Origin: Pagrus major
Taxonomy: Eukaryota; Chordata; Actinopteri; Spariformes; Sparidae
Assembly: GCF_040436345.1 (NCBI RefSeq)
Contig: NC_133216.1
Location: 15,704,110 to 15,768,109, forward strand
DNA: 64,000 bases
Direction of reading: 5' to 3'
Within the stretch, counting starts at the first letter, position 1. Each line of letters opens with the position of its first letter. Position numbers and translations under genes: made by a program. The notes under the pieces are model-generated. The model saw only the letters and a program-made list of their open reading frames with translations, was not told where the DNA came from and ran no database searches. Of the stretch, positions 25,282-41,642 are shown one piece after another.

Positions 25282-25649
25282 TTAAAGGGGCACTGTGTAG
25301 TTTTGGAGAAGAAATTCAAACTCTTTTCATATTTACACTACGAATGAGGAAATAATACAAATATTTATTTGTTCCATAACTGAATAAACAAGCTGTTCTC
25401 GGAGGAAAATAAGCTCCCCAGAACACTGTTTGAAGCTAGAAGGGTGGCAGGGTCTGCCAAATGTAAACAAAGTAAAGCAGTATGAATTTGTGTTGTCCTT
25501 TGAGGTCAATTTGTTTATTCAATTTATTCAGTCATGAAAACAAAGAGAGTTTGTTTTTTTTAGTTTATTTAGGCATAAAAAATCCGTCAATGAAGATCGT
25601 TCTCTTCTGATTAAAATGTCTTCCCCAAAACTACATAGTGCACCTTTAA
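25282..25649. mobile_element. TTAA-flanked MITE, copy 1 (368 bp)
   Basis: Both ends start TTAA and form terminal inverted repeats of about 28 bases: left TTAAAGGGGCACTGTGTAGT, right (reverse complement) TTAAAGGTGCACTATGTAGT, each continuing TTTGG(A/G)GAAG. There is no coding capacity. TTAA termini fit a piggyBac-type non-autonomous element, but the class is inferred. Confidence 0.8.
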
Positions 25650-27060
25650 GTGGAAATTAGATGATCTGTGTAAAGTGGAATGAAGGCATTTATCTACATT
25701 TTTTAAAGCGTTCAGGGCCTTTCATTTATAAAGTTGAGAAGCAGATGTTTTGCCTTTACGAAAGAGTGACAGTAGAGGGAACAAGAGAATGATGTGCAGT
25801 CTTTTTTTTTTCTTCGTTTGACAGTCTTTTCTTTTGGACGGCATAAACAATGTGCTTGAGAAGAATAGTCAATAACAGATTTAAGTTGTCTGATCTTTAA
25901 GAAACACTTTGCCTATACTGTATAGCTCAAACTAACATGAACAGATGGGTACTACAGAGGAGTTTGCATATAAAATGAGTCTAAAATCTTGAGGTTTTTA
26001 ACACGAATAAACGACTTTACATCATCACTTTTCAGTTTCTGTGGATGCTCCCCATAATAAACTTTCCCTCTTGACATATTTGCAAAAAGTTCAGGGGAAA
26101 CTTCATATGATAAATATAACATTTTGTTCATGTTTACACATTCCTTGGGTCACACTCTGACAAAATCACAATGCATTTCTCATAAAGTTATGATGTGTTT
26201 GTACGCAATGAGAAACTTTAGGTGAATTGCAACCAGTGCATCCATCATAGACTTGTATGTTTTCTAACATCAGTGTGATGTATTGATTTTTGTACTGCAC
26301 ATAAGTAGATTTATGGCCATGTGAAAACAACCAACAGCTTTATGAGTGTAACATTTACAGTGCACAGGTGATTGATGCTCGTACTGAAAACCGGGGGCTA
26401 TTTTCCATCACATCTAAACTTTGCCTTGACCACACGCGTCTGTCACCAGTTCAGAGAGCATTTGAGCGTGGTTGACAGACATATAAATGGTCATAAATGG
26501 TTCCTTGGACAGAATGTTGAAAAAGCCTTTAACCCCCAGAATGAATGATCCTGGACCTCCCCGGATTTAGCCACATTAAACAGACACTTGAGCATCCTGA
26601 TACAAATATTGGGTGATTTGTCGGCTTTTTTGTCATTTCGTGACATTTTTAAAATGACATTTTGTAAACTTCAGACGGCGTGAACACAATCAATACGAGA
26701 TGAGTTAGGCCTGTGTTTCCAAGAGGCTTTTTGTAATTTAAGAGTCTGTGTACAAACATCTGATGATTGAAAAGCAAGTACTCGATTATACTCACACACA
26801 CATGATTGGATCTTACCAGCTTGTAAATACAGAGCGGCATGGGCCAAATGTTTAACATTTACTGTGTGCCCCTCATCACTCTCCCTCTCTTCCTCTCTTT
26901 CTCTCCGTCTTAGCATTTCATTTTGTTCTCCGAGACCACAATGCACACAAAAATGCACACAAACTCACTCCCCCGGTGCTTCCACAATACACCTAATGTC
27001 ACCTTTTTTCGATGGAAACAATAAAATCCCCTCAGAGCTACTAGTGCCCACAGGTCTCAA
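25650..27060. other. Gene-free stretch
   Basis: AT-rich sequence with T runs near 25803-25813. No recognised element or exon. Confidence 0.45.
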
Positions 27061-27570
27061 CACATGCACCCTTGTTATGTCTTCCTCCCAGGGCAGGGAG
27101 TTATACATTATGCTATCTCCCTAATCTGCAAACCAGCTGCAACTGGAAATGAATTAATAACAAATAAAATGCACCCAGTACATAAAAATGTGTAGATTGC
27201 CCCGGGGCACCTAAACAGGAAACAGTGAAACAATTAGACTTCTTGTTTTGTTCTGACCTCTGTTTTGTTTTGTTGTGCTCAGCTGCTGAATAGAAGGAGC
27301 TGGAGATAGAGTCTGTTGTTTTTCTGTGTCTGTAATCACCACGGTTAAGCCTCCCTGGTCATAGCAGGGGTCAAATCTGTGTGAACACCCACTTTTCATC
27401 CTACAGTGAAATTAAATACAGCGTTACAGTCGAGCTCTGTGAATGCTGTAATTCTCCGCTGACTGCAACCCACACCAAGTGCTGCGGTTAGCCACCCAGG
27501 CCTGTACGGTGCACGCATGCGATAACAGGCAGCGATATGGCGTCCTAATTGCTGGCCTGAGTGCTATTGG
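27060..27570. promoter_or_regulatory. Candidate conserved region
   Basis: Two non-repetitive pieces. At 27120-27210 are GGAAATGAATTAATAAC and GCACCCAGTACATAAAAATG. At 27410-27565 are GAATGCTGTAATTCTCCGC, CATGCGATAACAGGCAGCG and CGTCCTAATTGCTGGCC. The middle has T/G-rich filler. Evidence is sequence character only. Confidence 0.35.
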
Positions 27571-28606
27571 AGGGAGTTTTCAGCAGGTTTCTTTTTCACT
27601 TTCGCTCCATTTGATGTCTTTGAAGTCGGCCTTTTTATCTGCTGTTGCTCCTGATGGCTGTTGTCTTTGGTGCGGTGCTGTGTGCGCCCTGCTCTTTGAG
27701 CACTCCTAACATGTAACAAAGGCAGGCCCTTAGAGAGAAAAGAAGAGCAAGGGAGCTCTCTCCTCCTCACATACTTTCTCACATAAATGCATACACTCTC
27801 AAGACACAAACAGTATATACAGTCACATTTAGCCACAGCCATTCACATGCAAAAAAAAAAACTGCTCTGTGTGGTTGTTTAACGTGGCCTGATTTGATAA
27901 AGGGCCAAGTGCGGGAAATGAGAGAGTAGTGTGTTTGTCTCAGGGGTTGTAGTGGGGTAAATATAGCAACAAGACAGCACCAGTTGATATGAAGGATTCC
28001 ATGGTGTGGAGTGCTGCTGTGACTCACCAGGCTGGGATGATGTGTGTGTGAGTGTAGGTGAGTGTGTTTGCTTACATGCACTTGGTTTTATACATGTCCG
28101 CTGTTGTTTTCATTCATTTGATGAACTTGAATATAATTGGCCCACTCTTGACTCATCCAGCATGGTGCACAACAAGCGATTACAATAGAGAGAGAGAGTG
28201 TGAGTGTGTGTGTATAGGCTGAAGAGGGAGAGAGAGACCAGAGGAAAAGCACTGGAGCAAACAGACGAGAGGTGTAGAAGAAGAAGCCAGAGAGAGAGAG
28301 AGAAAGAGAGTGCCTGCACGGCTGGCTCCCGGCTGGCTGCGTGGGGGTGTGTGTCTTAAGAGTGTGTTGAGAGGAGAGCGAGAGCGCTGGCCGTCTCTAT
28401 GTCTAATCAGGAGAACACTTGTGTGTCCCCGTCTCATTGTCTCCTGGGCCCCTCAGGGCGGAGGCCCTCCACTCCACCGCTGCACCTCAGGACACGCTGA
28501 TATTGCTGCCTGTCCTGTCCACAACAACGGCAGTGTGTGTGCAGGAGTGTAAAATGTTTTAAAAATCTCAACAACAACAAAACAAGATGAGTTCTTCAGG
28601 TGATTC
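27570..28606. other. Gene-free stretch with low complexity
   Basis: GA/GT-rich microsatellite material at 28185-28310 and an A run at 27851-27860. No exon is supported. Confidence 0.5.
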
Positions 28607-28889
28607 TTAACGGGGCAGCGTGTGGATTTGGAGAAGAAACTCAAACACAGAATTTTGATATGAGGTAATAATACAAACTCAGAAATATTTTTTTTTTCTC
28701 TAACTCAATAATCTAGCTGTTCTTAGAGGAAAATAAGGTCTGAAGCTAGAATTTGGCAGGGTCCGCCACATATAAGCAAAGTAAAACAGTATGAAACTCT
28801 GTTTTTTTAAGGCATAAAAAAATCAGTCAATGAAGATCTTTCTCTTCTGATTAAAATGCCTTCCCCAAAACTACATAGTGCTCCTTTAA
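28607..28889. mobile_element. TTAA-flanked MITE, copy 2 (283 bp)
   Basis: Same element and same orientation as the copy 3.3 kb away: TTAA start, TGGAGAAGAAACTCAAAC, AGGAAAATAAGGTC, GGCAGGGTCCGCCA, AAAATCAGTCAATGAAGATC and end CCCCAAAACTACATAGTGC ... TTAA. It lacks about 85 bases relative to copy 1, including part of the T-rich middle. The left TIR is more diverged than the right. Confidence 0.8.
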
Positions 28890-29279
28890 TATTGTTGGAA
28901 ATGAGTTATCCCTTCACAAAGTCATTGTTGTAGCTTTGATTAAACTACACAGGAATGTCCTTGTGCTGGACACAATAAAGAGCAGTGACACTCGTAGTTT
29001 ATGGCATTTTTTTTTAAATCTCATATTACTGTGATAGGTGTTTCTTCACCATTAAATCACTTCTTTTTTTTTTTTATTCCAATTGAGTTCTTTTTAAAAA
29101 TATAAAAATAAAATAGATGCCTCAGGCCCAACTTTTAAATATGAAATAACAGAAAATGTGCTAGTAAATAATGTCTGCGCAATGTGATTAATGTGACATA
29201 ACCACTCTGATGAACTTGACCTCACTCTGTGGTCACTACAAGTTAAAAAAAAAAGAAAAAAGAAAACCCCACTGCTATA

Positions 29280-29480
29280 CACAGTCCTCCAGAGCAGGAC
29301 AGGCGCGCCCCCGACTCCCCCCCCCCCCCCCCCCCCGGCTGCCTCTCTTCTACCGCGCGGCAGCCGTGCACGCTCCCGGCTCAGCAGTTTCCCAGTTCCG
29401 TCTCCTCCATTACTGGCGAGGCTCGCAATCAATAATTCAATAGTTTTGGCGTCTAAATCCTGCCCCAAACGGCGTGATAC
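29280..29480. promoter_or_regulatory. Small CpG-rich island with a C20 homopolymer
   Basis: Between A-rich flanks, this 200-base block has clustered CpGs (GGCGCGCCC, CCGCGCGGCAGCCG, GGCGAGGCTCGC) and an uninterrupted C run at 29317-29336. It lies about 2.4 kb downstream of the shox2 stop codon. It could be an unannotated promoter or enhancer; the homopolymer length may be unreliable. Confidence 0.35.
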
Positions 29481-30200
29481 ACAAACACCAGCAGACTCTA
29501 TAGTGCAGACTCTGTGAGATCAGTATTAATTAATAGCTAAAGACGTTGTGTTTTGTGTGGAAATATCGGAAGGGTAACGGGATCCGGATTCCTATAATTA
29601 TAGGCTCCCGTGTCAGGTGTTTATTAAATGTTCAATAAGAGGCGGTTAAGATGTCAGGAAATGAATCAGGCAGATTTGTAAGTCAAGTGAGGCAGGCGTT
29701 AATACATTACTATTATTATTTATTTAATTCCTTTTTTTTTCTTTTATAAAGACGCTGCTTTGTTTTACTTTGCGAGCTGCCTGCATATATGTATATATTC
29801 TCATGCATAATGCCAAACTTTAGGTCATGACACGTAAACCGGCAACATTTTCACTCAGTGGAGATGGGCAGGAGGCCAGATTCAAGGCGGAACATGGGAA
29901 TATACAGCTGGAATTACATCGCATACCATTAACCTATATTAGTTATGTAAAAAATAAAAAAAAAAAGTTTATTTCTGACGGCTTTTTAACTGCTGCTGCT
30001 GCTGGAGAAAACATTATCGATTTAGAGCAAATATAAGCTAAACGGTGCAAAGTGATATCAAAAACAAACCGTGGCTGTAATTAAATTAAAAATGCAGGGC
30101 GTTGAGGTTAGCTCGTTTAATTGTTGCATTAATAACGCAGCGGTTTCAAAATAAATTAGTTAAAAAACAATATAATTGAATGAATTTCAAGTGCTGCACA
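29480..30200. promoter_or_regulatory. Candidate conserved region downstream of shox2
   Basis: Non-repetitive AT-balanced sequence: GTATTAATTAATAGC, CCTATAATTATAGGCTCC (palindromic CCTATAATTATAGG), TTATTAAATGTTCAATAAG, TCATGCATAATGCC and GTTGCATTAATAACGCAG. Simple ATT and T/A runs interrupt it near 29710 and 29953. Confidence 0.4.
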
Positions 30201-30573
30201 ACTTTATCTTTGAGCCTCTGAGCGGCCCCTGTCTCCTTCTCCTTTATCTGCCAGTTTTTCGAGCTTGTACTGGAAATTACCAGCCCTCCTCCTCCAAACG
30301 CTCCATAACCAAATTATGAATAATGCATCGGTTTGGCATGGGAGCAGCAACAGACACTCATGTTCCTGACTAAACGGGCCTGTCACTACTGTGACGTTAT
30401 CAAAAGACCTATAGCTACAGGCATGAATTGTTAACAATCTATTGCCCTCAAAGGTTCACCGGCAGCAATAACAACAACAATAATAATAATCATAATCATA
30501 ATAATTAAGATCATAAAAGGGGCCAATTAATAATGTGAAAATAATGCCAACTCGTTAAAGAAACTTTAGTTAA
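30200..30573. other. Gene-free stretch between shox2 3' end and the desert
   Basis: Contains an (AAT)n/(CAT)n simple repeat at about 30468-30505. The inner part 30290-30350 (CATAACCAAATTATGAATAA) may belong to a conserved element. Confidence 0.4.
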
Positions 30574-31845
30574 TTTATTGTAGGAACGAAAAACATTTCT
30601 GTTTAGGTGGATTCACGTTTCACATGTGATGGAAAAAAAAAAAAAAGTAAAACAATCTCATGGATATTCTTTTTTTCTCGTTTAGAAACCCGTGCCTCAG
30701 GTAAGATCACTTTCACTGTTATAAAAACATCAAAATTACATACAGAAAGCACATGATTTTTTTTTTTTTAATACACGGAAATAAAGTAAAATACAAAATG
30801 AACAAATTCCCCACAAGGCATTCATAAAGCCACTAAATAATAAAAATAATGCATGTTTCTTGTGTATAAACATATTTTACACGTGCCCGTACCGGTTCGC
30901 ATACAGTCCTCGTGTTGCTGTCACCTGTCCTCTGTGTTGAAAGATGTGCAGTCATGACATAATGCTCTCCTTTAAAAGGGGACAAATCACCAGCCTTTTT
31001 TTAATCTGGACACTAGATCGGCTTATCCTGACAAAAACCAAAAAAAAAAAAAGTTCAGCATAGCCTACACATATATTATAATCTCACATTTCTGGCTGTG
31101 TCGCCTGTAGTTTCGCCTTTAGGAGGTCCAAACAAGGTCAAACAGGCCAAACATTCAAGTGAGAGTTGTCCTTCCTCCTCAGAGGGAGGCAGAGAGGGAG
31201 GGAGAGAGATGGCTCACGTCACGTCATCCGTGAAGACAAACTCATGCAAACACTGCTTGGGCATTTTTTTGAATTCTGGACAAGGAAACAAAAAGAGGGA
31301 GAAACACTTCGAGTATTGTCCTTCTGGGTTTTTTTGTCAAAGAATTCCCGCTCTGTCCTTTTACAGAGAAAGTGTTTTATAACGAGGCCAGCCTCTATAT
31401 AGGTTCAAAATGAGAACATAACAATAATAATATAATATTAAAACAGAACAACTGCAGAATGGTTCGCCTTGTTTGACAAAGTATCGACCGTCCCAGCTGC
31501 ATCCTCCTCCTCCTCCTCCTCCTCTTCCTCAGGGTGTCCCGCCGCTCAGAGAGGGACCCTGCTGTAGCCTCGCTCTCCATCCGCGTCCCCCCAAAAAAAC
31601 ATCACATCTGTGTAGGCTATCACGTCACAGTCTCTTTTGTCATTGTCTGTTCTTTATCTCATAAATAGCCTATATTTTTATAGTTATACTCGTCGTCCTT
31701 CATTTAAAAAAAAAAAGAAAAGAAAGAAAGAAAGAAAACATAAATATCGTCCTCGGATAATCTTTTCTCACTTCGTCCTTTAAGTGTTTGTGTTCAACGG
31801 CAGGTAGCGCGTGCACGCCTCGTGTCCCGCCGTCAACACCTGGCG
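30574..31845 (-). other. shox2: Probable shox2 3' UTR
   Basis: This is the stretch immediately 3' of the shox2 stop codon. The first canonical AATAAA on the minus strand lies at 30574-30579 (TTTATT on plus). Weaker ATTAAA hexamers occur at 31000-31005 and 30768-30773, so shorter ends are possible. The region holds T-rich and A-rich runs and a (CCT)n tract near 31501-31524. A UTR of about 1.3 kb is plausible for this gene, but the end is inferred. Confidence 0.4.
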
Positions 31846-37987
<6,142 letters not shown>

Positions 37988-38290
37988 CTCTTCTCTTTAA
38001 AAAAAAAAAAAAAAAAATCTCTCTCTCTCACACACACCACCACCTACCGCCACCACCACCACCGCCACCTACCACCACCACCACACACTCACTCACACAC
38101 ACACACTCTCTCCCCTTTTGCCTCCACGACTGCTTAAGACATCAATGGTGTGGCTCGTTTTAAAGTCGACCCCTTGAAAATGAGACGAGATGACGCTGCC
38201 AACTCTGGAAGAAGGTGGAAAAAATGTAAGAAAAGAGTATATCTTCTCAGCCAATTCCTCCTCCTTTGGTAGCGGAGTTGGGAACCTGCT
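37988..38290 (-). other. shox2: Probable shox2 5' UTR
   Basis: This lies between the start codon and the TATA box. On the mRNA strand it would contain GT/GGT-rich simple sequence (38018-38110) and an unusual U run of about 19 (37999-38017) ending eleven bases before the ATG. The start near 38285-38290 is inferred from the TATA position only. Confidence 0.45.
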
Positions 38291-38314
38291 GGTGATCCTC
38301 TATTGAAGTCACAG

Positions 38315-38322
38315 TATTTATA
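38315..38322 (-). promoter_or_regulatory. shox2: TATA box of shox2
   Basis: TATAAATA on the minus strand (TATTTATA on plus), followed by GC-rich sequence on its upstream side. It lies about 330 bases upstream of the start ATG and fits a core promoter with transcription start about 25-30 bases downstream. Confidence 0.6.
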
Positions 38323-38407
38323 CTTTGCGGCGCCTTGCCCCCTTGATCCGTGCAAATTACCTCCCCTCAGGATGCCGGGATGAGCCCCCCTTCCCCTTCA
38401 CTGATAT

Positions 38408-38409
<2 letters not shown>

Positions 38410-38453
<44 letters not shown>
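38410..38453. repeat. (GA)n microsatellite in shox2 promoter
   Basis: About 22 uninterrupted GA units, roughly 90 bases upstream of the predicted TATA box. It is mirrored by the (TC)n tract at 38599-38651. Confidence 0.97.
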
Positions 38454-38455
<2 letters not shown>

Positions 38456-38460
38456 TGAAA

Positions 38461-38580
38461 AAAAAACATTAAGCAGCACCGTCGCTATTGGCCATTAATC
38501 CGAGATTGACAAGAAGGACTAATTAATTTAATTAAGCGCTCATTCGCTGCTATTGTCCTGAGTTAGTTTTTTAAACACCC
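38461..38580 (-). promoter_or_regulatory. Candidate shox2 proximal promoter element
   Basis: A non-repetitive island trapped between the two GA/TC tracts. It contains GCTATTGGCC (CCAAT-type on the minus strand: GGCCAATAGC), GGCCATTAATCC, and the TAAT-dense run CTAATTAATTTAATTAAGC, which are homeodomain-type cores. Position and composition suggest a promoter-proximal module; conservation was not tested. Confidence 0.45.
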
Positions 38581-38594
38581 GGGAGATGGTCATG

Positions 38595-38598
<4 letters not shown>

Positions 38599-38651
<53 letters not shown>
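38599..38651. repeat. (TC)n microsatellite in shox2 promoter
   Basis: About 26 TC units, the inverted counterpart of the GA tract 145 bases away. A further GA run lies near 38827-38843. Confidence 0.97.
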
Positions 38652-38654
<3 letters not shown>

Positions 38655-39289
38655 GGGGTGTGGCTTAAAAAATCTGAAAATGACAAGAGAGGGAGAGAGA
38701 GAGGGAAGCACATGGATGAGGAGTCCTTCCTCAGTATATCTCTGTGATCTGGTGGGGAAATAAGTCACAACGATGACACGGAGAGAAAAAGAGCTAAAAA
38801 AAAAAAAAAAAAATAGAAAAAGAAAAAGAGAGAGAGAGAGAGAAGGAAAGAAAGACCAGCTGGGAATGCCGAGAGGAGCAGCGACGACTCACACGAGGAG
38901 CTTCAGAGGAAGCTCAAGTGAACATATTTGGCTTTAACCCCATGTTGCACACAGTTGGCTTTAGGCCCCTGCTACATTTATCTATAAGTTTTCCCCGGCT
39001 TGTTTCTATGCACGCACGCTGTCGCTTTTGATTTGAAAACGGGGGTAAAAAAAAACACAATAAAAAATAATGAAATGTTAAAAAACAAATAATAAAAAGT
39101 GTTGATATGATGCGGTTCGAAGCATAACAATAATAATAAACGAATTTATTATTTGTATTATTATTATTAATAATAATAATAATACAAATAATAATAATAT
39201 TATCATTTGCAGTGTGTGAAATGAGCCTGACAAGAACGTTTGTGCAACACCGTGAGACGAGTCGTTTAATGTTTTCCACGCTTTATGTT

Positions 39290-39480
39290 TCTAATCAGCA
39301 ATTATGTATGTGAAATCGTCGTCATTAGCGAGACTATATCGCTTAATATCAATTCTCAGTGGACTTTTTAAGCCATTAGGTTGTTAAATAGCAGATAAAC
39401 GTTTAATTATAATGCCTCTCGCAATGCGTTGCCATTGGGCTCACTAATTAACGTTTTTCAACTGGCTGTGTTTTTTTTAA
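39290..39480. promoter_or_regulatory. Candidate regulatory element in the shox2-rsrc1 intergenic gap
   Basis: Non-repetitive DNA with many homeodomain-type cores (GCAATTATG, TCATTAGCG, TTTAATTATAATGC, CACTAATTAACG). It lies about 1 kb upstream of the shox2 TATA box. AT-repeat clutter ends just before it, at about 39200. Confidence 0.4.
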
Positions 39481-39699
39481 TCTTTTTATTTTTTTTCTTT
39501 ACCCGCAGAAATGATTGCCTATATTTGCAAAAAATAAAAAATAAATAAACAATGGCGCACTTGCGGTGAAGGTACGTGAACGCCGCGCAGAGAGAGCAAT
39601 TAAGTATGAAGAGGGGGAAACATATAGCCCAGACACGAAACAGGATACAGCGGGATTTTGAAAACGTCGGGATGAATTTGATGCAAAATTAAGCGTGTT

Positions 39700-40000
39700 T
39701 ATTGATAATCTATATAAAGCCCCATTTCCACACAGGGGCTCTAACAATTCCCCTGATTAAATATTAACAGTGTTTCAGCTTGAACCTTAGGCATTAATTA
39801 CTATTATTTCTGCTGCATCTCAAAGCAGGATGAATTCTTAATCGGAGCCTCTTGTATCTATTTGCAGTGAAAACCCCATTAACTTCTTCCTATCAAGCCA
39901 TTTTTATGCACGTTATTGATTCATTCACTCGTCCATGTTGTCAGCGAAACAGTGATGGTCGTTTCACCTTAAGTCCTGTTATGTGCTTTGTGAATTTCAT
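39700..40000. promoter_or_regulatory. Second candidate intergenic regulatory element
   Basis: Non-repetitive, with CCCCTGATTAAATATTAAC, GCATTAATTAC and TCTTAATCGG, in a sequence style typical of teleost conserved non-coding DNA. It could serve either shox2 or rsrc1. Confidence 0.35.
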
Positions 40001-40700
40001 GAAGTAATTAGTTATTCTGCTTTGCTGGAAAATTGTTTGGATGCTCTCTCTGCCCCTTGCAGCTCTCTGTGTGTGCATGTTGGTGTAAAACCTTATTATC
40101 TGAGAAGATGATCTCATGCAAATGATCATTGACAGAGACCTGCAGCTCACACATGCATCCGCTTATGTTATAATTTGTGCTGTGGGTATTGTCAGATCAA
40201 AACGAAATATGAGAAGCCCAGACTGGTGATATAGCCTACATTAATTAACAGTATAGCCCTATTAATTTAGACTAATGTCATTTCACAGTAGAGTGAAATA
40301 AAAAAAAAGCAGATATAGGCCATACAATACAATACAAGTTTAAAAATAATAAGGGAAGAAGATTTGTTTCTGCTCCATTAATTGACCCATGACTCAAAAT
40401 GTATGTGTCAGTGTGTTAAAAGTGGCCACACTGGAATAAGCATCATCCATAAATGTTCTGTTTTAATAAGCCATTTACTTCCCTCAAATACCCGAATCAG
40501 TCATACAATAATGGAAATAGAATTTTTTTTTATCTGCAGGCTCACTGAATCAAGATGCGCCCTGAAACCTCCAAATAAACCTCCAAATAAAATCAAATGT
40601 GTGAATTTTTGCTTATGTTAATATAAATGATGAATTAACTATTTTTAGATTACACTTAAAGTGGCAACAACAACAACAACAACAACAAATGTTAGAGTAA
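40000..40700. other. Intergenic stretch, nothing definite
   Basis: AT-rich sequence with small A runs, a short ACAAT repeat near 40324-40334 and an (AAC)n tract at 40665-40688. No gene or clear regulatory site is seen. Confidence 0.6.
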
Positions 40701-40739
40701 TTAAGGCCCACTGGAGGCTGAAGATATCATTAAGAGCAC

Positions 40740-40884
40740 ATCATAACCAGATGAGAGCAGCTCCTCAATCGACTGCTCCGTGTTTGACTCTGCTGCCTGG
40801 ACTCGATCGATGCTCTCGCGTTCGACCAGTAGAGTCTGCTGAGCAGAGCATGGCTGAGTTGTGGGGCTTCACAGCGATTTAAAG
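40740..40884 (+). other. rsrc1: Probable non-coding first exon of rsrc1
   Basis: The sequence up to 40884 ends TTTAAAG|GTGAGG, a strong donor. An acceptor (GACTGTCAG|CAAGC) lies five bases before the rsrc1 start codon. Mammalian RSRC1 also begins with an untranslated exon. The 5' limit is unknown; no TATA box is visible. Confidence 0.5.
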
Positions 40885-41454
40885 GTGAGGAGCGGGATTT
40901 CCATTTCAAGGTAACCTGTCGGGTTTTTTTTTTAAAGCTCTAAGTCTCTCACGATCTGTTTACTGACTGCAGTGTGAGTCATGTTTATTGTTAAGCGGCT
41001 AAAAGGCTTCAGTCAAACCGAGAACTGCGGCCAAACGTTAGTAGGGTTAGCACAGTTAGCTTGCTTGCTAGCCTCCACAAAACACAGGTTTCTTGTTTAT
41101 CTCTTTTACATTCATGGTATGTGCGACAGAAGCGTTGCTAGAGCTGTAACGACGGTTTAAATTATATAACCATAACTACCCTCCATTTTGTTGATAAGCG
41201 TACCTACGTGTTGTATTAACTAGCTAAACAGCTAGCCCTCCCACCAGACCTCTGTGGTCGAAGGAGCTACACCATTCAAACATTTTGTTTATAAGATAGG
41301 TAGAGAAATGTTGTCTTGGCTTTGTTCATTAAGTATGTTCACGTCGATACTCTAGGTTTAATTGTGTATTAAAATGTTGCTTAGAGTTGCCAGAGTGTTA
41401 GCTCGTTAGTAACCCTGCTCTTGTGTGTGTTATGCCAGCTGACTGTCAGCAAGC

Positions 41455-41642
41455 ATGGGTCGGCGCTCGTCTGACAGTGAGGATGACAGCCGGAGCAGGA
41501 GGAAGAAAAAACAGCGTCGCCGGTCATCCTCCTCTTCCTCGTCTTCGTCTTCATCCTCCGGGAGCAGGGTGAACAGCAGCCGGAGTCGGAGATCCAGCCG
41601 CCGGAGCCGTTCTCGCTCCAGAGACAGGGACAGAGAAAGGAG
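41455..41642 (+). CDS. rsrc1: rsrc1 coding exon 1
   Basis: The ATG sits in the strong context AAGCATGG. The exon is 188 bases, 62 codons plus two bases, with donor GGAG|GTGAGA. It encodes the conserved N-terminus, the poly-serine run and [19 protein letters not shown]. In-frame reading four bases further meets a stop in the intron, so splicing is required. Confidence 0.93.

Noticed and set aside
27726..28081. Possible extra exon in the desert
   Set aside because: Open frames lack plausible splice sites together with any recognisable protein motif.
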